The position numbers and the translations under genes are program-made. The notes under the pieces are model-generated. The model was not told where the DNA came from and made no database searches. It saw nothing but the letters and a program-made list of their open reading frames with translations. Shown here piece by piece: positions 1 through 8,190 of a stretch of DNA of 44,282 nucleotides (within the stretch, counting starts at the first letter, position 1; the number at the start of each line of letters is the position of its first letter). This DNA is from Bradyrhizobium valentinum (GTDB lineage Bacteria > Pseudomonadota > Alphaproteobacteria > Rhizobiales > Xanthobacteraceae), in the NCBI RefSeq assembly GCF_001440405.1, contig NZ_LLXX01000206.1:375-44656 (forward strand), in the 5' to 3' direction.

Positions 1-995
1 GAAAGCTCGTCGCGCATCTTGATGATGACCCTGACCGTCGACCACGACAGGCCCGCGACCTTCGCCAAAATCATCACGCCTTCGGCCCGGCTTTCGATCA
101 TCATGTTCTCGGCGATCGCCACCGGCACGTTGGCGAGCGCTGCGATCGAGGCATTGGCCTCGTCGAATTTGCCGGCATCGGCAAACGACGCCACCTGAGG
201 TTCATCGAGCCGGCCGTGCTCGTACAGCGACTTGACCAGCGCATGAGCTATCGTGGTGTTCTTGGTGATGTCAGAGGTCGCCGAGCGCGCGCGCCGCGTT
301 GCCTCCTTGACCGCCGTCGGCACCTCGGCCGCCTGCTGCGGGTTGGCGGCCTCCAGCCGCTGCCGCACCGTGTCGGAGGCCTTGGCGAGTAGTTTCAGAT
401 AGAGATGCCGCGGCACGGCCGGACGCAGGCCGATGCAGGTCGTGAGATTGTCGTCGCCTTCGGCGCGGCTGACGAGGCGGGTAAAGCCGCGCTCGGTGAA
501 CTCCGCGCCGGGATTGTTCACGGTCGACTGGATCACCTCGTCGTTGCCGCGCTGGACCAGCACGTCGGTGACCGCGCCGCTAAGGGTTTTGCGGGTCGAA
601 ATCGCCATCAAATGCGCCTGGCTCTTGCTGCGCGCATTCTCGATCAGGGTCTTGTCGTCGAGTCGCGTCGATTGCGACAGCACGGGACCTGCCACCTCGA
701 TGACGTCGTCGAAAGCAAGCGCGCGGATGGTGAGCGGCGGGGCGGTGTCGATCGGGGCGAGACGGTTGGCTAAAAGCATCTTCGCCGAGGTTTCGATGTG
801 ATCGATCAGGCACTGGAAGACATCGTCGAACAGCCCGATCTGCTCGTCCGAATAATCCACCGCGCCGTTGATGAAGAGATCGGTTACCCGGCGCAGGGTC
901 TCGACCCGGCGAGCGACGGTTCCGTGCGCAAGCGTGGACTGCAGCTCATCGAGCAGACTTATGGGAGAGCGAGAGATGGCGGCTTTCGAAATCAT
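1..995 (-). CDS. DUF2336 domain-containing protein, 3' end cut by window edge
   Basis: The frame is open from ATG at 993-995 to the left edge, about 331 codons with no stop. The product is soluble-looking and mostly helical, begins MISKAAISRSPISLLDELQS and reaches a stretch ending TVRVIIKMRDEL at the edge. This is the architecture of DUF2336, an alpha-helical-repeat family common in Bradyrhizobium and of unknown function. A second member of the same family lies at 38226-39203. The neighbour upstream on the same strand is a diguanylate cyclase, 63 bases away. The C-terminus is outside the window. The family call is from memory of family sequences, without a profile search. Confidence 0.8.
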   Translation of the reverse strand, partial: MISKAAISRSPISLLDELQSTLAHGTVARRVETLRRVTDLFINGAVDYSDEQIGLFDDVFQCLIDHIETSAKMLLANRLAPIDTAPPLTIRALAFDDVIEVAGPVLSQSTRLDDKTLIENARSKSQAHLMAISTRKTLSGAVTDVLVQRGNDEVIQSTVNNPGAEFTERGFTRLVSRAEGDDNLTTCIGLRPAVPRHLYLKLLAKASDTVRQRLEAANPQQAAEVPTAVKEATRRARSATSDITKNTTIAHALVKSLYEHGRLDEPQVASFADAGKFDEANASIAALANVPVAIAENMMIESRAEGVMILAKVAGLSWSTVRVIIKMRDEL

Positions 996-1058
996 GACTC
1001 TGTCCTGGAGCAAAAACCGGCGTCGGATTCTTCGCCGCCGGAGCTGAAATATGTCGGA

Positions 1059-2207
1059 TCAGGCGCTGGTAATGCGGTTGCGTCCCTGCGCCTTGGATGC
1101 GTAAAGCGCGCTGTCGGCGCGCGCGAGGAATGTGTCTGACGTCTCGTTCGGCTTCAGCGTGGCGACGCCTGCGGAAATGGTCACCTTCATGCCCGGAGAA
1201 AATGCGCTCCAATCGAGGTCGGCAATAATGGCACGCAACCGGTCGAGCGCCCGCATGGCCTGGCCGGCGTCCATGTCGGGCAGCACCAGCAGGAATTCCT
1301 CGCCACCATAGCGGCCGAACCGGTCGACGCTGCGGATGTTGGCGAACATGGTGATCGAGAATGTCCGCAGCACCTCGTCGCCGGTCGGATGGCCGTAGGC
1401 GTCGTTGATGCGCTTGAACCAGTCGAGGTCGATCAGCGCGATCGAGCATGGCGATCCGCCGCGGGTCGCACGGGCGATCTCCTCTTCCAGCATTCGCATG
1501 ATGCTGCGTCGGTTGGACGCCCCCGTCAGCTCATCGAGTTCGGCCAGTTCCTCGATCCGCTTGTACGCCGCTTTCAGTTCGAAGCTGCGGTCGTAGAGCA
1601 TCTTGCGCATGGTGCTGCCGTACAATCCCACGAAGGCGCATTGCCCGATCGTGAGGACATAGGAGAGCATCGCGGCGACACGTTCGGTCTGGGTCGCAAC
1701 CGGCAAACCGATCGGCGTGCTGGTCAGCAGAAAGATCGGGGCCAGGCCGATCATCGTGAGCGTCCACGTGATGATGGCCTGTCGCGAGGTCATCCGCAGC
1801 GCACCGAATCCGAAGATGAGGAATACGACGCTGAGGAAGGCAAATCCGATTCCGGGCACCGCCAGCAGAAAACAGAGCTGGAGCGCGACGTGGCCGGCGA
1901 CCTGGAAGATCGTGAGATAATGATCCTCGAACCGGTCGTTGAAATGGGCCTCCGACAGCACGACGAAGATCGCCACCAATCCGATGCCGGAAAGGAAATA
2001 GGCCGACGGAACGATGATCGGGACGGTGCCGGCGTAGCAATAGACCAGCAGAACCGAGGTGATGAGCGCGTAGCTGACGCCCTGCACGGCCAGCATCTGG
2101 CGGCGCTGGCCGGCCCGGCGGTTCAATATCTCCGGCGGCAGCCGGACCGGACGCGCGGCCGCACTGTGGGAGCCTTGCCCCTGAAGCAATGAAGCCGCGC
2201 TGCTCAT
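1059..2207 (-). CDS. Membrane-bound GGDEF diguanylate cyclase
   Basis: Predicted to make cyclic di-GMP from two GTP at the inner membrane. Residues about 40-205 hold roughly six hydrophobic segments, followed by a short linker (about 208-222) and a C-terminal GGDEF domain (about 225-382). The active-site motif is GGEEF at 301-305. An RxxD inhibitory-site motif (RSVD, 292-295) sits exactly five residues before it, so product feedback inhibition is expected. The substrate-binding segment IDLDWFKRINDAYGH is intact, so the enzyme is probably active. There is no EAL domain. The ATG at 2205-2207 gives 382 residues. The ligand sensed by the membrane part cannot be read from sequence. Confidence 0.93.
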   Translation of the reverse strand: MSSAASLLQGQGSHSAAARPVRLPPEILNRRAGQRRQMLAVQGVSYALITSVLLVYCYAGTVPIIVPSAYFLSGIGLVAIFVVLSEAHFNDRFEDHYLTIFQVAGHVALQLCFLLAVPGIGFAFLSVVFLIFGFGALRMTSRQAIITWTLTMIGLAPIFLLTSTPIGLPVATQTERVAAMLSYVLTIGQCAFVGLYGSTMRKMLYDRSFELKAAYKRIEELAELDELTGASNRRSIMRMLEEEIARATRGGSPCSIALIDLDWFKRINDAYGHPTGDEVLRTFSITMFANIRSVDRFGRYGGEEFLLVLPDMDAGQAMRALDRLRAIIADLDWSAFSPGMKVTISAGVATLKPNETSDTFLARADSALYASKAQGRNRITSA

Positions 2208-2626
2208 GTCCCGTCGCTATTGGAGTGTGTCCGACGAAACTTTAGGGAATAAAGCCTTTAGGTTTGGTATCTTTTGAAGTCGAATCGGCTCCGTTAAAAC
2301 CCGGCCATTGCACTGTTTCACAACGGAAATCTGCCAGATTCCGATAGCGCGGAACCCGCTTGTGCGGGACCCCTGGGCGTAACGCAGATGCTGCCCCGCC
2401 GACGAAGCCTTGCTAAGGTTGTGGGGTGGCCGTCTTTAGGAAAGTGTTTCCGTATTATGGTACCAATATCGGGGATTAGTTCCTTCTCGCCGGGAAAATG
2501 GCCCGGCAATCCCCGTCTGTGGGGTAGATCACACATGCAATCTGGACATTGCCGTAATGTGAAGAATCTCACCTTTCACGTCGAACCGCCGGCCTCTCCC
2601 GTCAGACCAACTTTGCGAGACGGCCA
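2208..2626. promoter_or_regulatory. Divergent intergenic region with a long hairpin upstream of the ECF sigma gene
   Basis: This 419-base gap separates the divergent cyclase and sigma factor genes. It holds a striking inverted repeat at 2470-2515: outer arms CGGGGATT (2470-2477) and AATCCCCG (2508-2515) enclose inner arms GCCGGG (2489-2494) and CCCGGC (2502-2507). The 3' side is contiguous while the 5' side has an 11-base bulge. No T-run follows, so it is not a simple terminator. A weak ECF-like promoter (GAAC at 2583-2586, GTC at 2601-2603, 14 bases between) is the best candidate for autoregulation. An 80-codon open frame at 2388-2630 overlaps the sigma start but has no family resemblance. 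Confidence 0.4.
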
Positions 2627-3196
2627 TTGAACGCGGCACAGGCGGCTTCAGACGAAGTTCTGATCGCTCGGATCGCTCAAGGCGACCGGCTCGCCATGCA
2701 GGTGCTTTACGGAAGGCACCATGTCAGGGTGTTCCGTTTCGGGCTTCGGCTCGTAAGGGATGAACAGATTGCGGAAGACCTCATCAGTGAGGTTTTTCTC
2801 GATGTGTGGCGTCAGGCTGGCAAATTCGAAGGCCGATCCGCTGTTACCACCTGGCTCCTGGCGATTACGCGGTTCAAAGCCCTGTCGGCGCTCAGGCGCC
2901 GCAAGGACGTTGGACTGGACGAAGAGACCGCAAACGCGATCGAGGATACGTCCGACGATCCGGAAGTGATGGTGCAGAAGAAGGATACCGGTGAAGCGTT
3001 GCGCAAGTGCCTGACAGCACTTTCGCCAGAGCATCGGGAGATCGTCGATCTCGTCTACTACCACGAGAAGTCCGTGGAAGAGGTGGCCGAAATCGTCGGC
3101 ATCCCGGAGAACACCGTCAAGACGCGCCTGTTTTATGCGCGCAAAAAATTGGCCGAGTTGCTCAAAGCAGCAGGCATAGAGCGAGGTTGGCCATGA
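2627..3196 (+). CDS. ECF-type RNA polymerase sigma factor
   Basis: 189 residues with sigma region 2 (about 10-85, including RDEQIAEDLISEVFLDVWRQ and TWLLAITRFKALSALRRRK) and region 4 (about 125-182, helix-turn-helix SVEEVAEIVGIPENTVKTRL). There is no region 3 and no extra C-terminal domain. It should recruit RNA polymerase to a small extracytoplasmic-stress regulon. The start is TTG at 2627: the next in-frame ATG (2696) would delete the first helix of region 2, and the only upstream frame is closed by TAA at 2555. A GAGACGG-like ribosome site precedes it. The stop overlaps the start of the anti-sigma gene by four bases (ATGA), implying translational coupling. Confidence 0.92.
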   Translation: MNAAQAASDEVLIARIAQGDRLAMQVLYGRHHVRVFRFGLRLVRDEQIAEDLISEVFLDVWRQAGKFEGRSAVTTWLLAITRFKALSALRRRKDVGLDEETANAIEDTSDDPEVMVQKKDTGEALRKCLTALSPEHREIVDLVYYHEKSVEEVAEIVGIPENTVKTRLFYARKKLAELLKAAGIERGWP

Positions 3197-3906
3197 TGGC
3201 AGCGAGCAGAAAAATGCTGGATCACGAGCCCAGCGATATCGAGATGCTGTTGCCGTTCCACGCGGCCGGCACGCTGAGCACGCGCGATGCACGCCGCGTC
3301 GAGGACGCGCTCGCCAGCGATCCCGAGCTTGCCCGGCAATATGCCGTCATCCGCGAAGAATATGCCGAGACGATCAGCCTCAACGAGAGCCTGGGTGCGC
3401 CGTCCACGCGCGCCATGCAGAAGCTGTTTGCTGCGATCGACGGAGAGCCCGTGCGCAAGCCATCGCTTTCGGTCAGCCTGTCCACCCGGATATCGGAATT
3501 TTTTGCAAGGCTGTCGCCGCGTACGCTGGCCTGGTCGGCGAGCCTCGGCGCCGTGGCGCTGCTGTTGCAGGCCGGCGTGATCGGCGCCGTGCTGGTGAAG
3601 AACCAGACCGCCTTGTTCGAGACCGCGTCGCTGAGCATGAATGAGCCGTCATCCGCACCCATCACCCGCGATCTCGGAAGCAGCGCCGCGCCGCCGCGCG
3701 CGCTGGTGCGGTTTGCGCCGGAAGCGCGCATCGCCGACATCACGACGCTGCTCGACAATTACCAGGCCTCGATCGTCGATGGCGCCAAGGGCGGCATGTT
3801 CCGGCTGCAATTCGGCAACAAGGCGATGAGCAAGGACGAAGCCGCTAGCCTGATCGGCAGGCTGCAGCGCGAGAAGATCGTCAGCCTGGCGGTTGCAACG
3901 CCTTAG
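3193..3906 (+). CDS. Membrane anti-sigma factor with a prodomain-like extracytoplasmic domain
   Basis: 237 residues from ATG 3193; the longer in-frame extension into the sigma gene is not used. Residues 1-100 are cytoplasmic and should hold the sigma factor; the segment with LLPFHAAGTLSTRDARRVE resembles the anti-sigma N-terminal fold, but the HxxxCxxC zinc motif is absent. A single membrane helix lies at about 111-135. The exported C-terminal part (168-237) has a beta-alpha-beta pattern (ALVRFAPEARIADI..., GMFRLQF, VSLAVAT) like the N-terminal prodomains of subtilases and like residues about 167-237 of the next gene's product. Gene order sigma, anti-sigma, protease and the ATGA overlap support the role. 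The prodomain likeness is by eye. Confidence 0.85.
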   Translation: MMAASRKMLDHEPSDIEMLLPFHAAGTLSTRDARRVEDALASDPELARQYAVIREEYAETISLNESLGAPSTRAMQKLFAAIDGEPVRKPSLSVSLSTRISEFFARLSPRTLAWSASLGAVALLLQAGVIGAVLVKNQTALFETASLSMNEPSSAPITRDLGSSAAPPRALVRFAPEARIADITTLLDNYQASIVDGAKGGMFRLQFGNKAMSKDEAASLIGRLQREKIVSLAVATP

Positions 3907-3942
3907 GACGCTGCCGGCGCGTCGCGGGAAGGCCGAAGTCCC

Positions 3943-5691
3943 ATGGTTCACGATGGCCCGAATTGGCTGATGAAGACGCGCCGCGCGGCATTGATCTTGT
4001 CGGCGGTGTCTCTGCCATTGATAGCTTTCGCGGCCCCCGCGGTTCATGCGCAGGGCATCATGCGCACGCCCAATCTCAATGTCGGGGCGCGGACGCCTTC
4101 CATCAACCCAACGATAACGCCGCGGATCAATCCCGGTATCGCGGCACGGCCGAGCGTGAGCGCCGATCGAGTGGCGCGCACGCCGCCGTCCCGGATTGGC
4201 ACCATGAGTTCGACCCTGCGGGTCCGCCCGGGGGCCGGCGTGCCATCGACGCTGCCCCATGCGCGGTTTTCGCCCAACCTCCATCCGGCCTGCCAGAATG
4301 CGTTTCGCGGGCCTGACGGTGAATGCTTCGATCGTCCGGTTATGTCGGCTGGCGGCGGCAACGGCGCTTCGGCCAAGAAGGGCAGTGGCGGATCGCGCAA
4401 CAACAACACGCAGGCCGCGGTCGATCTGCGCGCGGTCCGCAACGAACTCGTCGCCGAAATAGACGGCGCGTTGTCTACCGCCGAGGCCGACGAACTGGCG
4501 CGGCGTCATGGCCTGGAGCGCATCGCGTCGCAGAGTTTCCCGCTGCTCGGTGGCACCATCGGCCTGTTCCGCATCGTCGATAACCGGCCGGTGGACACGG
4601 TGCGCCGCGAACTCGCGGCCGACGGCAGCGTGCGTTCGGTGCAGCTCAATTTCCGCCATTTCCTGCAGGATCAGAAGAGGGCCCCGGTCGAGGGCGACGC
4701 CGCGCAATACGCGGTCGCCCAGCTTCGGTTGCCGCAGGCGCATGCGCTCGTCCGCGGCATGAACGTCACCATCGCGGTGATCGATTCCGGCGTCGACGTC
4801 AAACATCCCGAGCTCGCCAATTCGGTCGCCGACAGCTTCGACGCGCTCGGCAGCAAGGAAGGTCCGCATGTCCACGGCACCGGCATTGCCGGCGCGATCG
4901 TTGCGCATGCCAAACTGATGGGTAGTGCGCCGGAGGCGAGGCTGATCGCGATCCGCGCATTCGGCGCGGGGTCGAAGGGCGCGGAGAGTACGTCCTATGT
5001 GATCCTGAGGGGATTGGACTACGCGGCCGAGCATGGCGCGCAGATCATCAACATGAGCTTTGCCGGCCCGAAGGATCCACTGATCGAGCGGGGGATCGCC
5101 GCTACCGCAGCCCGTGGCATCCTGATGGTGGCTGCGGCCGGCAATGCCGGTGCGAAATCGTCGCCGCTCTATCCAGCCGCCAATCCGAACGTCATCGCGG
5201 TGAGCGGAACGGACGCGCAGCAAAAGCTGTTTGCGGCGTCGAACCGGGGCAACCACATCGCGATATCGGCACCGGGCGCCGATATCTTCCTGCCGGCACC
5301 GGATGAAAAATATCAGATCACATCGGGCACCTCGTTCTCGGCCGCCTATATCAGCGGCGTTGCGGCGCTGATGCTGGAACGCAATCCTGCGTTGAAACCC
5401 GCCGATATTCGCGCGATTCTGACGAAGAGCGCCCGCGATCTCGGCACGCCCGGCCGCGACGATCAGTTCGGAGCAGGCGAGGCCGACGCCTTTGCCGCGG
5501 TTATCGCAGCGGCCGCCGCGCCGGCGGTTCCGCTTGCCTCAGGTTCCGGCAAGCCAACCGGGGAAAAGACGCCGGCGCTTGACCCGTCTGTCGATAACGC
5601 TTCCGTGAGCCGGGCGCTGAATGACTCCCAGCCATCGATAGCGTCTGACAAATCGGCCGCAAACGCTGCAAAACAGCCTGCTGCGCAGTGA
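3943..5691 (+). CDS. Secreted S8 family serine peptidase (subtilase)
   Basis: Numbered from ATG 3943. A signal peptide (about 10-37, cleaved near AVHA-QG) is followed by a Pro/Arg-rich low-complexity region (40-110), a prodomain-like segment (about 167-237) and a subtilisin domain (about 255-515). The catalytic triad is visible: Asp281 in VIDSGVD, His311 in HGTGIAGAI and Ser464 in SGTSFSAAYISG, with the oxyanion Asn401 in AAAGNAG. The C-terminal 65 residues are an Ala/Ser/Pro tail. A GGGAAGG ribosome site lies ten bases before ATG 3943; ATG 3970 would give a shorter signal peptide and is a fair alternative. It sits 36 bases after the anti-sigma gene, so co-transcription is likely. A role in cleaving the anti-sigma factor is inference. 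Confidence 0.92.
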   Translation: MVHDGPNWLMKTRRAALILSAVSLPLIAFAAPAVHAQGIMRTPNLNVGARTPSINPTITPRINPGIAARPSVSADRVARTPPSRIGTMSSTLRVRPGAGVPSTLPHARFSPNLHPACQNAFRGPDGECFDRPVMSAGGGNGASAKKGSGGSRNNNTQAAVDLRAVRNELVAEIDGALSTAEADELARRHGLERIASQSFPLLGGTIGLFRIVDNRPVDTVRRELAADGSVRSVQLNFRHFLQDQKRAPVEGDAAQYAVAQLRLPQAHALVRGMNVTIAVIDSGVDVKHPELANSVADSFDALGSKEGPHVHGTGIAGAIVAHAKLMGSAPEARLIAIRAFGAGSKGAESTSYVILRGLDYAAEHGAQIINMSFAGPKDPLIERGIAATAARGILMVAAAGNAGAKSSPLYPAANPNVIAVSGTDAQQKLFAASNRGNHIAISAPGADIFLPAPDEKYQITSGTSFSAAYISGVAALMLERNPALKPADIRAILTKSARDLGTPGRDDQFGAGEADAFAAVIAAAAAPAVPLASGSGKPTGEKTPALDPSVDNASVSRALNDSQPSIASDKSAANAAKQPAAQ

Positions 5692-5778
5692 TTTTCCAGC
5701 GATCGTCCCGCACGCAAGGTTAAAAAAATCGCCGGGCGTTTTGAACGTTCGGCGAGGGTGCTGCGACTTATCTATGTG

Positions 5779-5886
5779 GGAGCGGTAATCCCTCCCCATC
5801 GGCTGTATTCGGCGCGAGCGCCCATCCACCCCAAGCGCCCCATATGGCTTGACCCGTCCGGTTGTCCCCCCGGACGGGTCTTTCAT
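5779..5886 (+). ncRNA. Candidate small RNA of about 105 bases ending at an intrinsic terminator
   Basis: No ORF explains the strong terminator at 5851-5880. Upstream lies a plausible promoter: TTGAAC (5741-5746) and ACTTAT/TTATCTAT around 5766-5775, giving a start near 5779. The predicted transcript carries a C-rich unpaired stretch CCCTCCCC (5790-5797), which could pair with Shine-Dalgarno sequences, and a possible GGCGC/GCGCC stem (5811-5815 with 5835-5839). Size, CU-rich single-stranded loop and terminator resemble the alphaproteobacterial alpha-r small RNAs in general design, but no family match is claimed. The promoter spacing is longer than ideal (19 bases). It could instead be only the terminator of the subtilase operon with a long 3' tail. 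Confidence 0.4.
5851..5885 (+). terminator. Intrinsic terminator
   Basis: Arms GACCCGTCCGG (5851-5861) and CCGGACGGGTC (5870-5880) pair perfectly around an eight-base loop and are followed by TTTCATTTT. It ends either the sigma/anti-sigma/peptidase operon, whose last stop is 160 bases upstream, or the candidate small RNA at 5779. Confidence 0.85.
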
Positions 5887-6125
5887 TTTCGGCACTGAAT
5901 TTGGAAAATGCCGCGTCGGGACGGCTTGCAGACCGCAAGCTCTCCGTCCGCGTGACGCCTCGATTCCCCGCGACTCCGTACTTGTCCGGGTTTCTTCGAT
6001 CCGTTGCGCGCTCCGTAGCTCCACGTACTGGACAAGGAGAAAGTTTTCCACAGAATATACTTGTCACGTCCAATTGATTCGTCTCAGGTTGCGTCTGCGT
6101 CCGTCTCTCTCTTACGGGCTGATTT

Positions 6126-6638
6126 ATGGCACATCCTGCAGACGTAGCGCGCGGCCGCAACATCGTTGCGCGCTGGTGCAACCTTGCTGAGCAACGGCTG
6201 GAATACCTTACTGAACTGTTCGAGACCGGGCGCTGGCGCCGCTATCACACCGAAGTCGAATTTCTCGAAAACATCCAGGAAGCCAAGGCCGCCGTCGAAA
6301 CCTGGCGCGACCTGTTGAGCCGGGAGGCCGCGCTCGACAACACGGCGATCGACGTGGCCTGGCTTGGCCGCCGTCGAACGACGCCAATGCTGCTGACGCC
6401 GCTGCCGCGCGATGAGGGGTTCCGTCAGCCGGTTGTGCAGCTTCAGCCGGCGCCGGTTGCCGCCACGCCGCCGCGCGACATTCCCGCCGACGTTCTGGTC
6501 GCGCTGGAAAGCCAGCTCGTCGCTGCGGACAACGCGCCTTCCGTGCCCGACGCGCCGGCGCTGGACGATATGCCTTTGCCTGCACTCAGTCTCGATGTGA
6601 TGAAGGAACGCTATCCGCTGCTGCGCAACGCGTTGTAG
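6126..6638 (+). CDS. TIGR03809 family protein
   Basis: 170 residues, soluble. The N-terminal half (about 8-75) is an amphipathic helical region rich in Arg, Glu and Trp (WCNLAEQRLEYLTELFETGR). The middle is a Pro/Ala-rich linker, and the C-terminus ends in MKERYPLLRNAL. I recognise it as TIGR03809, an uncharacterised family known to me from Bradyrhizobium and relatives, usually found beside the TIGR03808 gene, which is exactly the case here (convergent, 21 bases between stops). No function is known. ATG 6126 has only a weak ribosome site (ACGGG). The 430 bases before it hold a candidate small RNA and a second inverted repeat (GGACGG at about 5919, CCGTCC at about 5944). Confidence 0.8.
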   Translation: MAHPADVARGRNIVARWCNLAEQRLEYLTELFETGRWRRYHTEVEFLENIQEAKAAVETWRDLLSREAALDNTAIDVAWLGRRRTTPMLLTPLPRDEGFRQPVVQLQPAPVAATPPRDIPADVLVALESQLVAADNAPSVPDAPALDDMPLPALSLDVMKERYPLLRNAL

Positions 6639-6659
6639 CCGGGCGAGGGAGGGCGCCAA

Positions 6660-8024
6660 CTAGCGCCGCACGGCGTTGCCTCCGACCACCACCTGTGCGT
6701 AGCGCTGGGCGCCTTCGGCTGACAGATCGGTCGTGATGGTGCGGGCGTGGTCGAGGCCGACCACGGCGCCGCGCGGGGTTTCCGAAATCATGTTGTTATT
6801 GACCAGCGCCGTGCCGGCGCCCGGCAGCACCGAGACGCCGACGCCGACAAAGGCGTTGCGGATGACGTTGCCCGTGATGGCGACGTTGCGGAGGTATTTG
6901 CCCCAGCCGGCAATGATGCCGAACGAGGGCGCGTTTTCGATCACGTTGCCAGTCACCGTCGAGTCCGCCTCGACATAGATGCCGATACCGGCGTCGTCGT
7001 CGGGCGCGGTGCCGATCGGCCGCTTCGGCAGCAGATTGCGGATGATGTTGCCCTGGACCACGGCGATGCGTCCGCCTTCGTTGAAATTGCAGACGGAGAC
7101 GCCGACGGCGGCGCCGTCGACCGTGTTGTTGGCGATTACGGCGGCTTCGAACGCGAATTCCGAATAGAGCGCGACCTCGCGAACGTTGCTGACGCTGTTG
7201 CCCGTGATCTGGATGTTCGAGGCCGAATTGCCGCGCACCGCCGAGTAATCGCAATTCTTGATGCGGTTGCCGCGCACGATCACATTGCCGGCGCGGTAGG
7301 CGTTGATGGCGTTGCCATGTTGCCCGGAGCCGCCGGGGCCGGCCTTGATGTCCTCGATGCGGTTGTCGAGCACCAGCGTGCCGTCGTCGCCGATCGCGGT
7401 GCGAAGGATCTCGATGCCGTTGTCATTGGTATCGGTGATGGTGTTGCGCGACACGATCAGGCCCTTGGCGTCGAAGGATACGACCGCGGTGGTCGCGATC
7501 TTCGTGAAGATGTTGCCGGAAATGTCGCCCGAGACCTGTTCCAGCCAGATGCCGTTGCCGCCGCTGCCTGATATTTCGCAATCGGCGATGCGGACGTCGC
7601 GACCGCCGAGGCAGTGCACGAGCCCGCGCCGCGTCGGCAGCGGAATGTTGCCGCCGTCTAAGCTGATGCCGGTCAGGCCGATGCTGTTGGCGCTTTCGCC
7701 CTGCAGCATAGAAGCGCCGCCAGTGAATACGAGCTTGGTCGCGCCGCGCACGCCGACCAGTTGCGTGCCGTTCGAAAGGCGAAGCATGCCGGTGCGGTAG
7801 ACCCCCGGAGGCAGTGCCAGCGGCACTTGCGCGCGTGCGGCTTCGTCGATCGCGCGCTGCAGTTTCGCGGTCTGATCGTCGGGGCTGCCGAGACGCACGC
7901 CATATTGCGTGACGTCGCGCCCAAGCGCGGAGATCGGCGCTGCCGCGCGCGCGGGCTCAGGTGACATCGCGAGCGCGCCGGCTACGCCGGCGGCGGATGC
8001 TCCGATGAGATGACGGCGGTTCAT
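6660..8024 (-). CDS. TIGR03808 family Tat-exported right-handed beta-helix repeat protein
   Basis: 454 residues from ATG 8024. It opens with a twin-arginine signal (MNRRHLIGASAAGVAG, then an Ala-rich core and cleavage near ARA-AAP). The rest is a long series of parallel beta-helix coils with recurring xxNxI and GNxI elements (for example ISGNIFTKI, VSRNTITDT, VVQGNIIRN, VTGNVIENA, ITGNVIRNA) over about residues 60-430. This is the pectate-lyase-like fold used by polysaccharide-active and surface proteins; the family is TIGR03808, twin-Arg-translocated repeat protein. GAGGGA lies eight bases upstream of this ATG; ATG 8030, two codons earlier, is an alternative. The substrate is unknown. It is convergent with its usual partner TIGR03809. 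Confidence 0.88.
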   Translation of the reverse strand: MNRRHLIGASAAGVAGALAMSPEPARAAAPISALGRDVTQYGVRLGSPDDQTAKLQRAIDEAARAQVPLALPPGVYRTGMLRLSNGTQLVGVRGATKLVFTGGASMLQGESANSIGLTGISLDGGNIPLPTRRGLVHCLGGRDVRIADCEISGSGGNGIWLEQVSGDISGNIFTKIATTAVVSFDAKGLIVSRNTITDTNDNGIEILRTAIGDDGTLVLDNRIEDIKAGPGGSGQHGNAINAYRAGNVIVRGNRIKNCDYSAVRGNSASNIQITGNSVSNVREVALYSEFAFEAAVIANNTVDGAAVGVSVCNFNEGGRIAVVQGNIIRNLLPKRPIGTAPDDDAGIGIYVEADSTVTGNVIENAPSFGIIAGWGKYLRNVAITGNVIRNAFVGVGVSVLPGAGTALVNNNMISETPRGAVVGLDHARTITTDLSAEGAQRYAQVVVGGNAVRR

Positions 8025-8190
8025 GTCCATGGTCCCTCGCGCAATGCAGATCGCGGCGTCAGCGCCTTCATAGGTATCGCGAAAATGCGGCCGGGCATGG
8101 TGAAGACCGGGAAGAAACGCGGCGATTGTTCGGGGTAGGGTTAATGTTGGGTACGGCGATAACAGTTCGCGCTCTGGAGTAACCACTAAA

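Noticed and set aside
2388..2630. 80-codon open frame ending on the sigma-factor start
   Set aside because: It has no family resemblance, crosses the long hairpin, and its composition differs from the real genes; the four-base overlap is probably chance.
3649..5256. 535-codon minus-strand frame opposite the subtilase
   Set aside because: Shadow of the subtilase gene: Arg/His/Gly-rich, no domain, and the plus strand has a full catalytic triad.
5918..5949. GGACGG...CCGTCC inverted repeat as a terminator
   Set aside because: The stem is interrupted and no T-run follows; left as a possible structure only.
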